Both the position numbers and the translations under genes were made by a program. Under the pieces are notes generated by a model that saw only the letters and a list, made by a program, of their open reading frames with translations, was not told the DNA's origin and did no database searches. Below, piece by piece: positions 48,629 to 57,290 of a DNA stretch of 64,000 nt. Source of the stretch: a bacterium (lineage in GTDB: Bacteria; Sysuimicrobiota; Sysuimicrobiia; Sysuimicrobiales; Segetimicrobiaceae); NCBI GenBank assembly GCA_035308905.1, contig DATGFS010000038.1, positions 1-64,000 on the forward strand, in the 5' to 3' direction. Numbering within the stretch: position 1 is the first letter of the stretch; the number at the start of each line of letters is the position of its first letter.

Positions 48629-51463
48629 TTACCGGCCGCGCGCAGGGGCTCCGCCGCCGCCGCCGAGGCGCAGTTCCTGCGCCGCGTCGAGGAGCCCGGC
48701 CCACAGATCGCCGGTGCGCGCGAGCCGGTCGAACACCGTCTCGATCGTCCACCACAGGGGGTCGAACCCGGCCTCGAGCTCCTCCCACGTCACCGGCACG
48801 CTGACCGCCGCCTCGTGGATCGGCCGCAGGCTGTAGACGCCGGCGATCGTCTTGCCGCGCGCGTTTTGATTGTAGTCGAGGAAGACTTTGCCGACCCGCT
48901 GGTCCACCGCCCACGCGGTCGTGAGCTCGGCGGGATGCTGCGCCGCCAGCCACTCGACCAGCGTCTTGGCGAACGCGTGCGTCTGCGCGTACGTATACCG
49001 CCGCCGGATCGGCACGAAGACGTGCAGGCCGGTCTTGCCCGACGTTTTGACGAAGGCGCGCAGCCCCAGCCCGTCGAGCGCGCCGCGCACCCACAGCGCC
49101 GCGCGGCGCGCCGCCGCGAAGCCGGGACGGCTGTAATCGGGATCCTTCTCGCCGTGCCGCACCACCGGCTTCTGGCCCTCCGGAAAGATGAACGGGTCGA
49201 TGTCGAATACGACGAAGTCGGGATAGTTGAGCGCGCTCGACTCAATCGCGGCTTCCGATCCGCCGAACGCCGCGGCCGGGGTCCGGAGGCCGCGCCCGGC
49301 CCGTCCCCCCGCGGGAACGATCGGTGTCACGCGGGAGAACCACGCGTGCATCTCGATGCAGCCCATCTGAGTCAGCCACAAAAGAACCGTCTCGTCCGCG
49401 CCGACGATCACCCGGATGTCGCGATCCCCCTGGTCGGACCAGACGCGTTCCGTTCGGACGAACGGCGGGGCGTCGGGCACGTCCTTCTGGAAGAAGTCGT
49501 CGCCGTCGATCCCGTCCGGCCACCGGCGCAGCGTGAGCGGCCGGTCGGCGAGGTGCTGGATGATGTACGGGGCGATGCGGCGGTAGTACTCGATCACGTC
49601 GCCCTTGGTGTATCCGGTGCCGGGAAAGTAGACTTTGTCGAGATTGGTGAACGCCAGGCCGGGCGGCGCGGACGGCGGCCGCGGCGACGGGACCGGGGCG
49701 GATCCCGGGGACCGCGCCGGGGCCCGCCGCGCGGAGGTGCGGCGGACGCCGACGGTGTCGCGTGCGCCTTCGGCGCCGGGGGATGCTCCCGCGTCGCGAA
49801 TTCTCCCCGCGGGGGTGGCGGCCGCCGCCGCCGGACGTTCGAGGCGCACGTCCCCGGCCGCGACGTCGTCCCGCAGGCGCAGGAAAATCGGGAACCGCAG
49901 CAGGCCGTCCGGCGTCCACTCGCCGTATTCGACCTCGACGACGACCTCGGGGCGCAGCCACGTGATCGGGCCCGGCACCTGCGGCCGCTTGGCGAAGGGG
50001 CAGGTCTTTGTCTCGAGCGGCGCGAGCACCCGGCGGAAGCGCGCCAGATCGGCCTCGCTGAAGCCGCCGCCGGTCTGACCGATGTGCACGAGCGCGCCCG
50101 TGCCGTCGTACTGCCCCAGCACCAGCGCGCCGAACGACGTCGACCGCGCGCCGCGTCCGCGCGTCAGGCCGCCGACCACGGCCTCGAGCGTACGGCGGAT
50201 CTTGACCTTGACCCAGTCGGCGCCGCGGACGCCCGGCCGGTAGGGGCTCGACGCCCTTTTTGCGACGATCCCTTCGAAGCCGTGCTCGCGCGCCGCCTCG
50301 AACAGCGCGGTGCCGCGCGCGTCGAGCACGTCGGCTTTGATGAGGCCGGCCGGAAGCGTGAGCGCGTCGAGGGCGGCCCGCCGCTCGGCGAACGGGCGCT
50401 GCCGCAAATCCCGTCCGTCGAAGTACAGGCAGTCGAACACCGCGTAGGCAACGTGCACCTCGCCGGCCGCCGGGCGCTCCCCCGATGCCGCGTTGAGGTG
50501 CAGCCGCTGCTGCAGCCGGTGAAAGCTCGGCCGGCCGTCGTCGTCGGGCGCGAAGATCTCGCCGTCGAGCACCGCGCTTTCCACGTCGAGCCCGGCGAGC
50601 GCGTCGACGATCTCGGGAAACTGCGCGTTGAGCCGGCGGAGGCTGCGCCCGTAGACGACGATATCCTGAGAGGGGCCCTCGCGGCGAATGAAGGCCAGCG
50701 CGCGCACCCCGTCCCATTTGACCTCGAACGACCACCCGGCGCGATCGAACGGCTGTTTCGCGGACTCGGCCAGCATCGGCTTGAACGGCTTCGGAAAGGG
50801 ATCGGCGGCCGGCTTCGCGCGGCCCTTCGTGCCGCCGCCTGAGCGCGGGGCCACGCTCCGGGCGCCCGGCGGCCCCGACGTCCACCGCGCCCCCCGGTCG
50901 CCGGCGATTTCCTCGATCGTACGTCCGCTGGCCACCGACCGCCGCCCCGCCGCGACGAACCCCGGCTCGGTGTATTGATCTTTGCCCTTGAACAGCAGCC
51001 AGTCGCGCCCGTTGTTGCGTTTCGTGCGGACGAAGTGAAACTCGCCGCGGAGGCGCTCGCCGTCGACATCGAGCGTCATCTTGCCCGCCTCGAACGCCGC
51101 CACGGGATCGCCTTCGCGGCACGAATACGTTCCCCGGTCCCACAGCAGGACGGTCCCGGCGCCGTAGTTGCCCGGCGGGATGACGCCTTCGAACTCGCCG
51201 TATTCTATAGGATGATCCTCGACGAGGACCGCGAGCCGCTTGTCGGCCGGATCGAGAGAGGGTCCCTTCGGCACCGCCCACGAGCGCAGCACTCCCGCCA
51301 TCTCGAGCCGCAGATCCCAGTGCAGGCGTGTGGCGTGGTGCTCCTGCACGACGAAGCGCGGCCGGGCCTCACGGGGCGGCGGCGTGGGGCCCGAGCCGGA
51401 ACGTCCGCTCGGCTCGGGCGTCTGATCGAAGCGCCGCTTCCGGCGATACGTCTCGAGGGTCAT
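48629..51463 (-). CDS. ligD: Multidomain ATP-dependent DNA ligase LigD (PE-LIG-POL)
   Basis: 944 residues for bacterial non-homologous end joining. The 3'-phosphoesterase domain (about 30-160) keeps His42, His48, Asp50, Arg52 and His84, the active-site set known from Pseudomonas LigD. The ligase domain (about 225-540) has the adenylated Lys249 in FEVKWDGVR and later WVKVKIRR. A linker rich in Arg/Ala/Pro leads to the primase-polymerase domain (about 650 to the end) with FTNLDKVYFPGTGYTKG and the metal Asp pair in VVFDIDPF. No Ku gene is in the window. The ATG at 51463 overlaps the DUF72 stop as ATGA. Confidence 0.93.
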   Translation of the reverse strand: MTLETYRRKRRFDQTPEPSGRSGSGPTPPPREARPRFVVQEHHATRLHWDLRLEMAGVLRSWAVPKGPSLDPADKRLAVLVEDHPIEYGEFEGVIPPGNYGAGTVLLWDRGTYSCREGDPVAAFEAGKMTLDVDGERLRGEFHFVRTKRNNGRDWLLFKGKDQYTEPGFVAAGRRSVASGRTIEEIAGDRGARWTSGPPGARSVAPRSGGGTKGRAKPAADPFPKPFKPMLAESAKQPFDRAGWSFEVKWDGVRALAFIRREGPSQDIVVYGRSLRRLNAQFPEIVDALAGLDVESAVLDGEIFAPDDDGRPSFHRLQQRLHLNAASGERPAAGEVHVAYAVFDCLYFDGRDLRQRPFAERRAALDALTLPAGLIKADVLDARGTALFEAAREHGFEGIVAKRASSPYRPGVRGADWVKVKIRRTLEAVVGGLTRGRGARSTSFGALVLGQYDGTGALVHIGQTGGGFSEADLARFRRVLAPLETKTCPFAKRPQVPGPITWLRPEVVVEVEYGEWTPDGLLRFPIFLRLRDDVAAGDVRLERPAAAAATPAGRIRDAGASPGAEGARDTVGVRRTSARRAPARSPGSAPVPSPRPPSAPPGLAFTNLDKVYFPGTGYTKGDVIEYYRRIAPYIIQHLADRPLTLRRWPDGIDGDDFFQKDVPDAPPFVRTERVWSDQGDRDIRVIVGADETVLLWLTQMGCIEMHAWFSRVTPIVPAGGRAGRGLRTPAAAFGGSEAAIESSALNYPDFVVFDIDPFIFPEGQKPVVRHGEKDPDYSRPGFAAARRAALWVRGALDGLGLRAFVKTSGKTGLHVFVPIRRRYTYAQTHAFAKTLVEWLAAQHPAELTTAWAVDQRVGKVFLDYNQNARGKTIAGVYSLRPIHEAAVSVPVTWEELEAGFDPLWWTIETVFDRLARTGDLWAGLLDAAQELRLGGGGGAPARGR

Positions 51464-52200
51464 CCGGCGGCCGAGACGAGGGCCATCAGCCGTTCGGCGT
51501 ACGCGACGGCTTCCGGGCCCGTGTCGTGGGTGAAGTAGCAAAAGACCGGCGTCAGCGCAGGCACGCCCGCCAGGTGTTCCGCCCACGCGGCCAACTGCTC
51601 GTCGGTGTACCGGAGCCGGTGCAACCGGTAGTATCCCCAGGGCGCGGTGTGCACGAGGGGATCGGTCGAGTCGTCGTCCTCGGCAATGCAGAGCGCGGCC
51701 CGGTACGTCCGCAGGGTGTCGTAAACCGCGTCGTCGCGCCAGGTCTCGTGGCGGAACTCGAGCGCGACGTACGGCAGCGGCGGGAGGCCGGCGAGGAACT
51801 GCTGCAGCAGGGGCAGATCGCGCTTGAAGGTCGGCGGGAACTGAAACAGCACCGGCCCGAGGCGCGGGCCGAGCACGGTGACGCGCTCGTACAGCCAGCG
51901 CACGTTCTCATCGACGTCGCGGAGGCGTTTCATGTGCGTGATGCTGCGGTGCGCCTTGATCGTAAACCGGAACGACTCGGGCGTCTGGTTTTTCCACGTC
52001 TCGAACGTCTCCGCGGCCGGCATGCGGTAGAACGAGGCGTTGATCTCGACGGTCGGCAGCCGCGTCGCGTAGAACGACAGGAAGCGTTCGGCCGGCAGGT
52101 CCGCGGGATAGAACCCGCCCTTCCACTCCTTGAATCCGAATCCCGAGGTACCGGCCGCCACCCGGGCCGGCGTTCCCGGCGGCGCGGCCATCGCGGTCAT
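51460..52200 (-). CDS. DUF72 family TIM-barrel protein
   Basis: 246 residues. The start VAAGTSGFGFKEWKGGFYP, then TVEINASFYRMP, FTIKAHRSITHMKRL and VLFQFPPTF, and the GYYRLHRL strand are the DUF72 (YecE-like) hallmarks. The fold is a TIM barrel of unknown reaction. It is made with LigD (4-base overlap) and often turns up beside ligase or repair genes, so a DNA-damage role is possible but unproven. The ATG at 52200 overlaps the ABC permease stop; a second ATG at 52191 is available. Confidence 0.88.
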   Translation of the reverse strand: MTAMAAPPGTPARVAAGTSGFGFKEWKGGFYPADLPAERFLSFYATRLPTVEINASFYRMPAAETFETWKNQTPESFRFTIKAHRSITHMKRLRDVDENVRWLYERVTVLGPRLGPVLFQFPPTFKRDLPLLQQFLAGLPPLPYVALEFRHETWRDDAVYDTLRTYRAALCIAEDDDSTDPLVHTAPWGYYRLHRLRYTDEQLAAWAEHLAGVPALTPVFCYFTHDTGPEAVAYAERLMALVSAAG

Positions 52201-53033
52201 CCCTCCGTGCGCATCAAGAGGCCGAGTTCCCGCGCGATCCACATCACGCGGGCGAAGACCGCGGCGGCGATGCCGAACAGCACGGCGTTCAGGCCCAGCG
52301 CCCCAGCGACATCGCCCCAAGGCACGGGATGTCCGCTCAGCACCGTCCGCATGCCTTCGAACGCGTACGTGGTCGGCAGCAACCATGCGACGCGCTGCAG
52401 CGCCGCAGGCAGGATCGAGACCGGATAGAACACCGCGGAGAAGGGCTGGAAGAGAAACGCTACGGCCCACGCGAGCACCTCGGCGCCCTGACCGTACCGG
52501 AGAATGAGCGCGGTTGTGATGATTCCCATTCCCCACGCCGACAAAATGAGGTTGGCGGCAAATGGCAGGAGGCCGAGCGCGTGCGGAAAGATGTTGAAAG
52601 TGTAGAGCGCCCACGCGATCGCCGACATCAATACGCTGATCACGGCGACCTTCATCACGCCGAGCACCATCGTCGCGCCAAGGAACTCGGCGGTGCTCAC
52701 CGGGCTGACGAACACGTTCACGAGGTTGCGCGTCCAGATGTCCTCGAGGAACGAGACCGAGATCGCCTGCTGCACGCGAAAAAAGATGTCCCACAGGATC
52801 AACGCGCCGAGCAGGTACGCGATCGCGAGGGCCCCGCCGCCGCGCAGGCGGGCCACGTAAACGCTGAGGAAACCCCACATAAGCAGATCGAGCACCGGCC
52901 AGTACACGATCTCCAGAGACCGGATCGCGCTGCGCCGGTACAGGTACAGCTGCCGCAGCAGCAGACCCGACATGCGCGACACGCTGAAACCGGACACGCG
53001 AGGGGTCCCGCGGGCCGCCGCAACGGCGCTCAC
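52197..53033 (-). CDS. ABC-2 type exporter permease
   Basis: 278 residues with six helices in the ABC-2 pattern. LEIVYWPVLDLLMWGFLSVYV, the amphipathic segment SFLEDIWTRNLVNVFVSPVSTAEFLGA and QPFSAVFYPVSILPAALQRVAWLLPTTYAFEG match NodJ/YadH-type permeases. It would pair with the ATPase encoded just upstream. The GTG at 53033 overlaps that gene as GTGA. The exported substrate (drug, lipid or polysaccharide) is unknown. Confidence 0.87.
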   Translation of the reverse strand: MSAVAAARGTPRVSGFSVSRMSGLLLRQLYLYRRSAIRSLEIVYWPVLDLLMWGFLSVYVARLRGGGALAIAYLLGALILWDIFFRVQQAISVSFLEDIWTRNLVNVFVSPVSTAEFLGATMVLGVMKVAVISVLMSAIAWALYTFNIFPHALGLLPFAANLILSAWGMGIITTALILRYGQGAEVLAWAVAFLFQPFSAVFYPVSILPAALQRVAWLLPTTYAFEGMRTVLSGHPVPWGDVAGALGLNAVLFGIAAAVFARVMWIARELGLLMRTEG

Positions 53034-53755
53034 ACCGGGCGCTCCTCGCGCGCGAGATCGAGGAACATCTGCTCGAGCGTCTCCTCGTCGAACCGGCGCA
53101 GCACCTCGCCGGGCGGCCCGTCTGCGATGATGCGCCCGCGGTGGAGAAAGAGAATCCGGTCGCTGAGACGCTCGACCTCCTGCATGTTGTGAGACGTGTA
53201 GAAGATCGTCATGCCCCGCTCGGCGCGGATCGTCCGCAGCGCCTGGCGTACGCGGTCGGCGCCGTCCGGATCGAGACTGGCGGTCGGCTCGTCGAGGAAG
53301 AGCACCTCGGGATCGTTGAGCAGGGCTTTGACGAGCCCGAACCTGGTCCCCTCACCGGACGACAATTGCCCGGTGCGCCTCCGCCACATGCCGGGCAGAC
53401 CCATGCGGTCGAGCAGCCGCTCCATCTCCGCACGCGGCTTGTGCACGCCGTACAGCCGCGCGAACACAGCCAGGTTCTCGCCGACGGTGAGATTGCCCGG
53501 CAGCGAGACGTACGGCGACGTGAAGTTGACGCGGGCGAGAATCGCCTGACGCGCCGCGGGCATCGGCAGCCCCAGGATCTCGACGTGCCCGCGCGTCGGC
53601 CGCAGGAGGCCGAGCAGCATCCCGATCGTCGTCGTCTTCCCGGCGCCGTTCGGGCCGAGGAACCCGACGATCGTCCCCGCTTGCACGCCGAACGAGACAT
53701 CGTCGACGACCACGGCGTCGCCGAAACGCTTGGTAAGGTGGCTGGCGACGATCAC
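53030..53755 (-). CDS. ABC-2 type exporter ATPase
   Basis: 241 residues. Walker A GPNGAGKTT, a variant signature LSSGEGTRFGLVKAL, Walker B VLFLDEPTASLDP, and the switch His in YTSHNMQEVERLSD. I set the start at the GTG at 53755 (giving IVASHLTKRFG, the normal beginning) rather than the GTG at 53770. A TATAAT at 53762-53767 would lie inside the coding region of the longer form and would put the transcript start near 53755. It heads the ATPase-permease-DUF72-ligD operon. Confidence 0.87.
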   Translation of the reverse strand: MIVASHLTKRFGDAVVVDDVSFGVQAGTIVGFLGPNGAGKTTTIGMLLGLLRPTRGHVEILGLPMPAARQAILARVNFTSPYVSLPGNLTVGENLAVFARLYGVHKPRAEMERLLDRMGLPGMWRRRTGQLSSGEGTRFGLVKALLNDPEVLFLDEPTASLDPDGADRVRQALRTIRAERGMTIFYTSHNMQEVERLSDRILFLHRGRIIADGPPGEVLRRFDEETLEQMFLDLAREERPV

Positions 53756-53761
53756 GGCTGC

Positions 53762-53767
53762 ATTATA
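53762..53767 (-). promoter_or_regulatory. -10 element (TATAAT) directly before the ABC exporter start
   Basis: TATAAT on the minus strand ends 6 bases before the GTG at 53755, the normal -10 to +1 distance, so the message may be leaderless. The -35 region is poor. The same bases read TATACA on the plus strand, 12 bases before the divergent EamA start. Confidence 0.5.
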
Positions 53768-53781
53768 CACTGGAGTCGACC

Positions 53782-54699
53782 GTGACCGCCCCCCAGCGCA
53801 TCCTCCGCCGCGGCCAGTTCTACGCGATCGCCGCGATTGCCATCTGGAGCACCAATTTCGTCATCGGCCGGGAGCTGCGCGACGTGCTCACGCCGGGCAC
53901 GATCGCCGCCTTTCGGTCGCTCGTCGCCGGCGTGCCGATGGGCATCTGGATTCTGGCCACCCACGAGTGGCCGCACGAGGGCCGGCGCGTGCTCGGCCCG
54001 ATGGTGGGCCTCGGGCTGCTCGGCATCGTCGCGAGCCAGTACATGACGTATCTCGCGCTGCATTGGAGTCTCGCGACCAACGTGATCATCCTGAACGCCG
54101 CGAGCCCGCTCGTGACGGCGACGATCGCGGTCCTCGTCGGCGCCGCGCCGTTCTCGCCGGGGCTGTTCCGCGGGCTCCTCATCTCGGTAGCCGGCGGATT
54201 CCTGGTCACGGCGTTCGGCGCCAGCCACGGGGCGCGGCTGGAAGCCGACCCCGGCGCCCTGCTGATCATCGCGACGATGGTGACCTGGGGCTTTTACAAT
54301 CTAGGGGTGCAGCGGTTGAGCCTGACGCTGTCGCCGCTCGTCGTCACCTCGGGCGCAATGCTGACGGGGTTCCCGTTCCTGCTCGCCGTCGTGGCGATCG
54401 AGCATCCGCCGCACCTATGGGCGGCGATCGGCGCGCACCTGCCAATTTTGGTGTATCTCGCGATCGGGCCGTCGGCGATCGCCTACGCCTGCTGGAGCGC
54501 CGCGGTGCGTGACCTCGGCGCGGACTACGCGATGTTGTTCAACAACCTGCTGCCCGTATTCGGGATGGTCCTCGGCAGCCTCGTGCTGCACGAGCGGATC
54601 GCGCTCGTGCAGCTGGCCTCGTCCGCCCTGATCATCGCCGGCATCCTGGTGGCGTTCCGCTCGCTTACGAGCAGCACGCCGGCGGGCAGCACGAGCTGA
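53782..54699 (+). CDS. EamA-family DMT permease
   Basis: 305 residues with ten helices. First repeat: AIAAIAIWSTNFVIGRELRD, VASQYMTYLALHWSLATNVIILNAASPLVTATIAVL. Second repeat begins IATMVTWGFYNLGVQRLS and ends LFNNLLPVFGMVLGSLVLHERIALVQ. It probably exports an amino acid or small metabolite. The GTG at 53782 has GGAG 6 bases upstream. It diverges from the ABC exporter with only a few tens of bases for both promoters. Confidence 0.88.
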   Translation: MTAPQRILRRGQFYAIAAIAIWSTNFVIGRELRDVLTPGTIAAFRSLVAGVPMGIWILATHEWPHEGRRVLGPMVGLGLLGIVASQYMTYLALHWSLATNVIILNAASPLVTATIAVLVGAAPFSPGLFRGLLISVAGGFLVTAFGASHGARLEADPGALLIIATMVTWGFYNLGVQRLSLTLSPLVVTSGAMLTGFPFLLAVVAIEHPPHLWAAIGAHLPILVYLAIGPSAIAYACWSAAVRDLGADYAMLFNNLLPVFGMVLGSLVLHERIALVQLASSALIIAGILVAFRSLTSSTPAGSTS

Positions 54700-54732
54700 C
54701 CGCCGGCGTGCCCCCGCCGGCACCCGTGAAAT

Positions 54733-55563
54733 CTACGCCGGCTTGCGGGCCCGGACGAACGCGCTCATGAACTTCCGGTCGACCAGCGGCGCCACCGCCT
54801 CCACGTCGATCCCGTGCCCGGAGAGAAACTCCCGGGCGTCGTCCACGTCGTAGACGCGCGTGGGCTCGAGGGCGACGCCTTCGAAGCCCGCCTTGGCCAG
54901 CCTTGCCGCGTAGTCGGATTCTTCGAGCGCGCCGGCCACGCATCCGATCCAGAGCTCCATGTTGCGCCGGATCGCCTCCGGGACTTCACCGCGCACCACG
55001 ACGTCGGAGACGGCGAACCGGCCGCCCGGCCGGAGCACCCGGAAGGCCTCCGCGAAGACGCGGTCCTTGTCGCCGGAGAGATTGATGACGCAGTTCGAGA
55101 TGATGACGTCGACGGAGTTGTCCGGCAGCGGGATCTGTTCGATTTCGCCCTTCAGGAACTCCACGTTCGCGAGGCCCGCCTTGCGCTGATTCTCCCGGGC
55201 GAGCGCGAGCATCTCGTCGGTCATGTCGAGCCCGTAGGCCTTGCCGGAGGGACCGACGCGCTTGGCCGACAGCAGCACGTCAATGCCGCCGCCGGAGCCG
55301 AGATCCAGGACCGTTTCGCCGGGGCGCAGATCCGCGAGCGCCGTCGGGTTGCCGCAGCCCAGGGACGCCGCGACGGCCTCTCTCGGCAGGTCCGCGACGT
55401 CCTGGCCGGCATACAGGTTGGACGTGATCACGTCGCCGCCGCCGTCGTCCGTGCCGCAGCCGCAGGCGCTCCCGCAGCAACCGGCCTCGCCCGCCGAGGC
55501 GCGCCGCGCCGCGTTCGCGTACTTCTCGCGCACCACCAGTTTGATGTCCGCCGTCTCCGCCAT
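54733..55563 (-). CDS. arsM: Arsenite S-adenosylmethionine methyltransferase
   Basis: 276 residues. The SAM-binding motif is [16 protein letters not shown] at 85-100. The arsenite-binding cysteines are Cys70 (SLGCGNP), Cys158 (NCVINLS) and Cys208 (WIGCVAGA), matching the conserved set in ArsM. The N-terminal cluster Cys29, Cys30, Cys34 and Cys36 (GCCGSACGC) is common in bacterial ArsM. It methylates As(III) to methylated, often volatile, arsenicals. The ATG at 55563 follows GGTGGGGAG. The arsR gene is 59 bases upstream on the same strand. Confidence 0.94.
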   Translation of the reverse strand: MAETADIKLVVREKYANAARRASAGEAGCCGSACGCGTDDGGGDVITSNLYAGQDVADLPREAVAASLGCGNPTALADLRPGETVLDLGSGGGIDVLLSAKRVGPSGKAYGLDMTDEMLALARENQRKAGLANVEFLKGEIEQIPLPDNSVDVIISNCVINLSGDKDRVFAEAFRVLRPGGRFAVSDVVVRGEVPEAIRRNMELWIGCVAGALEESDYAARLAKAGFEGVALEPTRVYDVDDAREFLSGHGIDVEAVAPLVDRKFMSAFVRARKPA

Positions 55564-55622
55564 CTCCCCACCACCTCGTCCCAATGACATCGATGCCGCG
55601 CGACGGCCGGCCGCCGGGCGCG

Positions 55623-55994
55623 TTACCGCCGGCTCGGCGACCGTCCCACCCAGGCGATCTCTTTCGGATCGACCGCGCCGCTCCGCGTGCAGCATTCCGC
55701 GTACAAGAATCCCAGCAGCGCCCGAAGCGTCTCGGCTCCCGCGGCGTACCGGAGGAACGTCCCCTCCCGCCGCACGGTCACGAGACCTTCGTGACGGAGC
55801 TTTTCGAGATGATGCGACAGCGTGGACGCCGGAATGTCGAGTTCGGCCTGGATCTCGCCGGCGACGAGGCCGTCCGGATGCGCGGAGAGCAGCAGGCGCA
55901 GGATCCGCAGCCGCGGCTCCGTCCCGATCGCGGCGAACATGTCCGCGTACCGGGCGACGTCCTCGGTTCCGTCCCGCGCCGTCGACTCGCTCAC
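55623..55994 (-). CDS. arsR: ArsR-family arsenic-responsive repressor
   Basis: 123 residues, winged helix-turn-helix ([30 protein letters not shown], about 42-72). The pair Cys101-Cys102 near the C-terminus ([11 protein letters not shown]) is where AfArsR-type repressors bind As(III); the canonical CVC of the recognition-helix type is absent, and the third Cys of AfArsR is not seen. It would repress arsM and itself until arsenite binds. It lies upstream of arsM in the same direction. Confidence 0.9.
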   Translation of the reverse strand: MSESTARDGTEDVARYADMFAAIGTEPRLRILRLLLSAHPDGLVAGEIQAELDIPASTLSHHLEKLRHEGLVTVRREGTFLRYAAGAETLRALLGFLYAECCTRSGAVDPKEIAWVGRSPSRR

Positions 55995-56039
55995 CGTCCG
56001 CCCACCCCGTCCGAAGTCCGCGTAATTTCCGTATTTCGA

Positions 56040-56111
56040 ATACTATAGAAACATGATCCGGCTGTCAAGTGCAGACCTGCAATTGACATTTCATGATCCG
56101 ATGAAGTATCT
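56040..56111. promoter_or_regulatory. Divergent promoters with a shared palindrome between arsR and a second ArsR-type gene
   Basis: Minus strand: TTGACA (56063-56068), 17 bases, TAGTAT (56040-56045) for arsR. Plus strand: TTGACA (56083-56088), 17 bases, GTATCT (56106-56111) for the regulator at 56142. The two -35 boxes end a 26-bp palindrome (56063-56088) with half-sites TGTCAA-n-TGCAG and CTGCA-n-TTGACA around a 2-base centre. ATGATCCG also repeats directly at 56053 and 56093, 40 bp apart. A repressor on the palindrome would block both promoters at once. Confidence 0.7.
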
Positions 56112-56141
56112 GTGATGTAGGCTCTACCGCGGAGGTGCGTG

Positions 56142-56834
56142 ATGCCGTATTCTTCCGACCCCGACGTGGCAGAAATCGCGTCGCTCCTCGGCGACCCGGC
56201 GCGCGCCGCCATGATGTACGCGCTGCTGGACGGCGGCGCGCTGTCCGCCACGGAACTGGCCCGGCGGGCGTCCGTGTCCGCCTCCTCGGCGAGCATGCAT
56301 CTCCGGAAGCTCGTGGGCGGGGGGCTGCTGGCCGTGGAGCGCTCAGGCCGCCACCGTTATCACCGGCTCGCCAACCGCGACGTCGCGCACGCCCTCGAGG
56401 CCCTCGGCGCCGTCGCCAAACCGCCCGCGGTCGTGGCGTTGACGCAGGCCACCACCTTGGAGGCGCTGCGCGCGGCCCGCACCTGCTACGACCACCTCGC
56501 GGGCCGGCTCGGCGTCCAGATCACGGACTCCCTGGTCGAGCGCCGTGTGATCGTCGGTACGGGTCGCGAGTACCGTCTCGGGCGGTCCGCTCCCCGGTTT
56601 CTGGCGCGGCTCGGCATCGAGATCGCCGAGGTTCGGAAGCAGCGGCGGGCGTTTGCCCGTCAGTGTGCCGACTGGACCGAACGGCGCGCCCACGTGGCCG
56701 GCGCCCTGGGGTCCGCGCTGCTCGCGCGCTTCGTCGAAAACGGCTGGATCGAGCCCATGAAAACAAGCCGCGCGGTACGGATCACCGCGGACGGACGCCG
56801 GGCGTTCTCGGCGCACTTCCGCGTGACAGTGTAG
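56142..56834 (+). CDS. ArsR/SmtB-type winged-helix regulator with a long C-terminal domain
   Basis: 230 residues, twice the usual ArsR length. The N-terminal domain (about 6-75) has GDPARAAMMYALLDGGALSATELARRASVSASSASMHLRKL, a winged helix of the SmtB class. A second part (about 105-230) has the TCYDHLAGRLGVQITDSLVERRVI pattern and a C-terminal winged-helix-like region seen in similar long regulators. The N-terminal CXC metal site of SmtB/ArsR is missing, so its ligand is unknown. GGAGGTG precedes the ATG at 56142. It faces arsR across the shared palindrome. Confidence 0.82.
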   Translation: MPYSSDPDVAEIASLLGDPARAAMMYALLDGGALSATELARRASVSASSASMHLRKLVGGGLLAVERSGRHRYHRLANRDVAHALEALGAVAKPPAVVALTQATTLEALRAARTCYDHLAGRLGVQITDSLVERRVIVGTGREYRLGRSAPRFLARLGIEIAEVRKQRRAFARQCADWTERRAHVAGALGSALLARFVENGWIEPMKTSRAVRITADGRRAFSAHFRVTV

Positions 56835-56870
56835 CGCACACCACCGGGCCGGTCCGCGCGGCCGCCGCGC

Positions 56871-57257
56871 TCACACCGCGATCGCGTCCGCCTCGATCTC
56901 GACCAGCATCGCCGGGTCGACGAGCCGGCTCACGACGACGAGCGTGCAGGCGGGCCGGATGTCGCGGAAGACCTCGCCGTGCGCGCGCCCCACCGCCTCC
57001 CAATCGCCGGCGTTGGTGATGAAGATCCGCGTCCGGACCACGTCCTCGAGGCGGCAATCGAGTCCGCGCAGAGCCGCGCCGATGTTCTTCAGCACCTGCA
57101 CGGCCTGCGCGTACGCGTCTCCAGGCCCCACGATCTTCCCGCTGGCATCCGTCGCCGTGGTGCCGGCCACGTGCACGGACTGCCCGACCCGCACGGCCCG
57201 CGAGTAGCCGACGATCGGCTCCCACGGCGTGCCCGACGAATAATTCCGGCGCTCCAC
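56871..57257 (-). CDS. RidA/YjgF family protein
   Basis: 128 residues, the typical trimeric small protein. [23 protein letters not shown] and [30 protein letters not shown] are family segments, with the conserved Arg in VVRTRIF that binds the carboxylate of imine intermediates. RidA proteins deaminate reactive enamines/imines made by PLP enzymes, fitting a region rich in aminotransferases. The GTG at 57257 has GGGAGGTG 5-7 bases upstream. Confidence 0.9.
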   Translation of the reverse strand: MERRNYSSGTPWEPIVGYSRAVRVGQSVHVAGTTATDASGKIVGPGDAYAQAVQVLKNIGAALRGLDCRLEDVVRTRIFITNAGDWEAVGRAHGEVFRDIRPACTLVVVSRLVDPAMLVEIEADAIAV

Positions 57258-57290
57258 ATTCCACCTCCCAAGATACCGCCGCGGTGCGTT

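Noticed and set aside
49242-51281. A 679-codon open frame inside ligD on the same strand
   Set aside because: Out-of-frame reading of ligD with Arg-rich composition; the LigD frame carries every catalytic motif.
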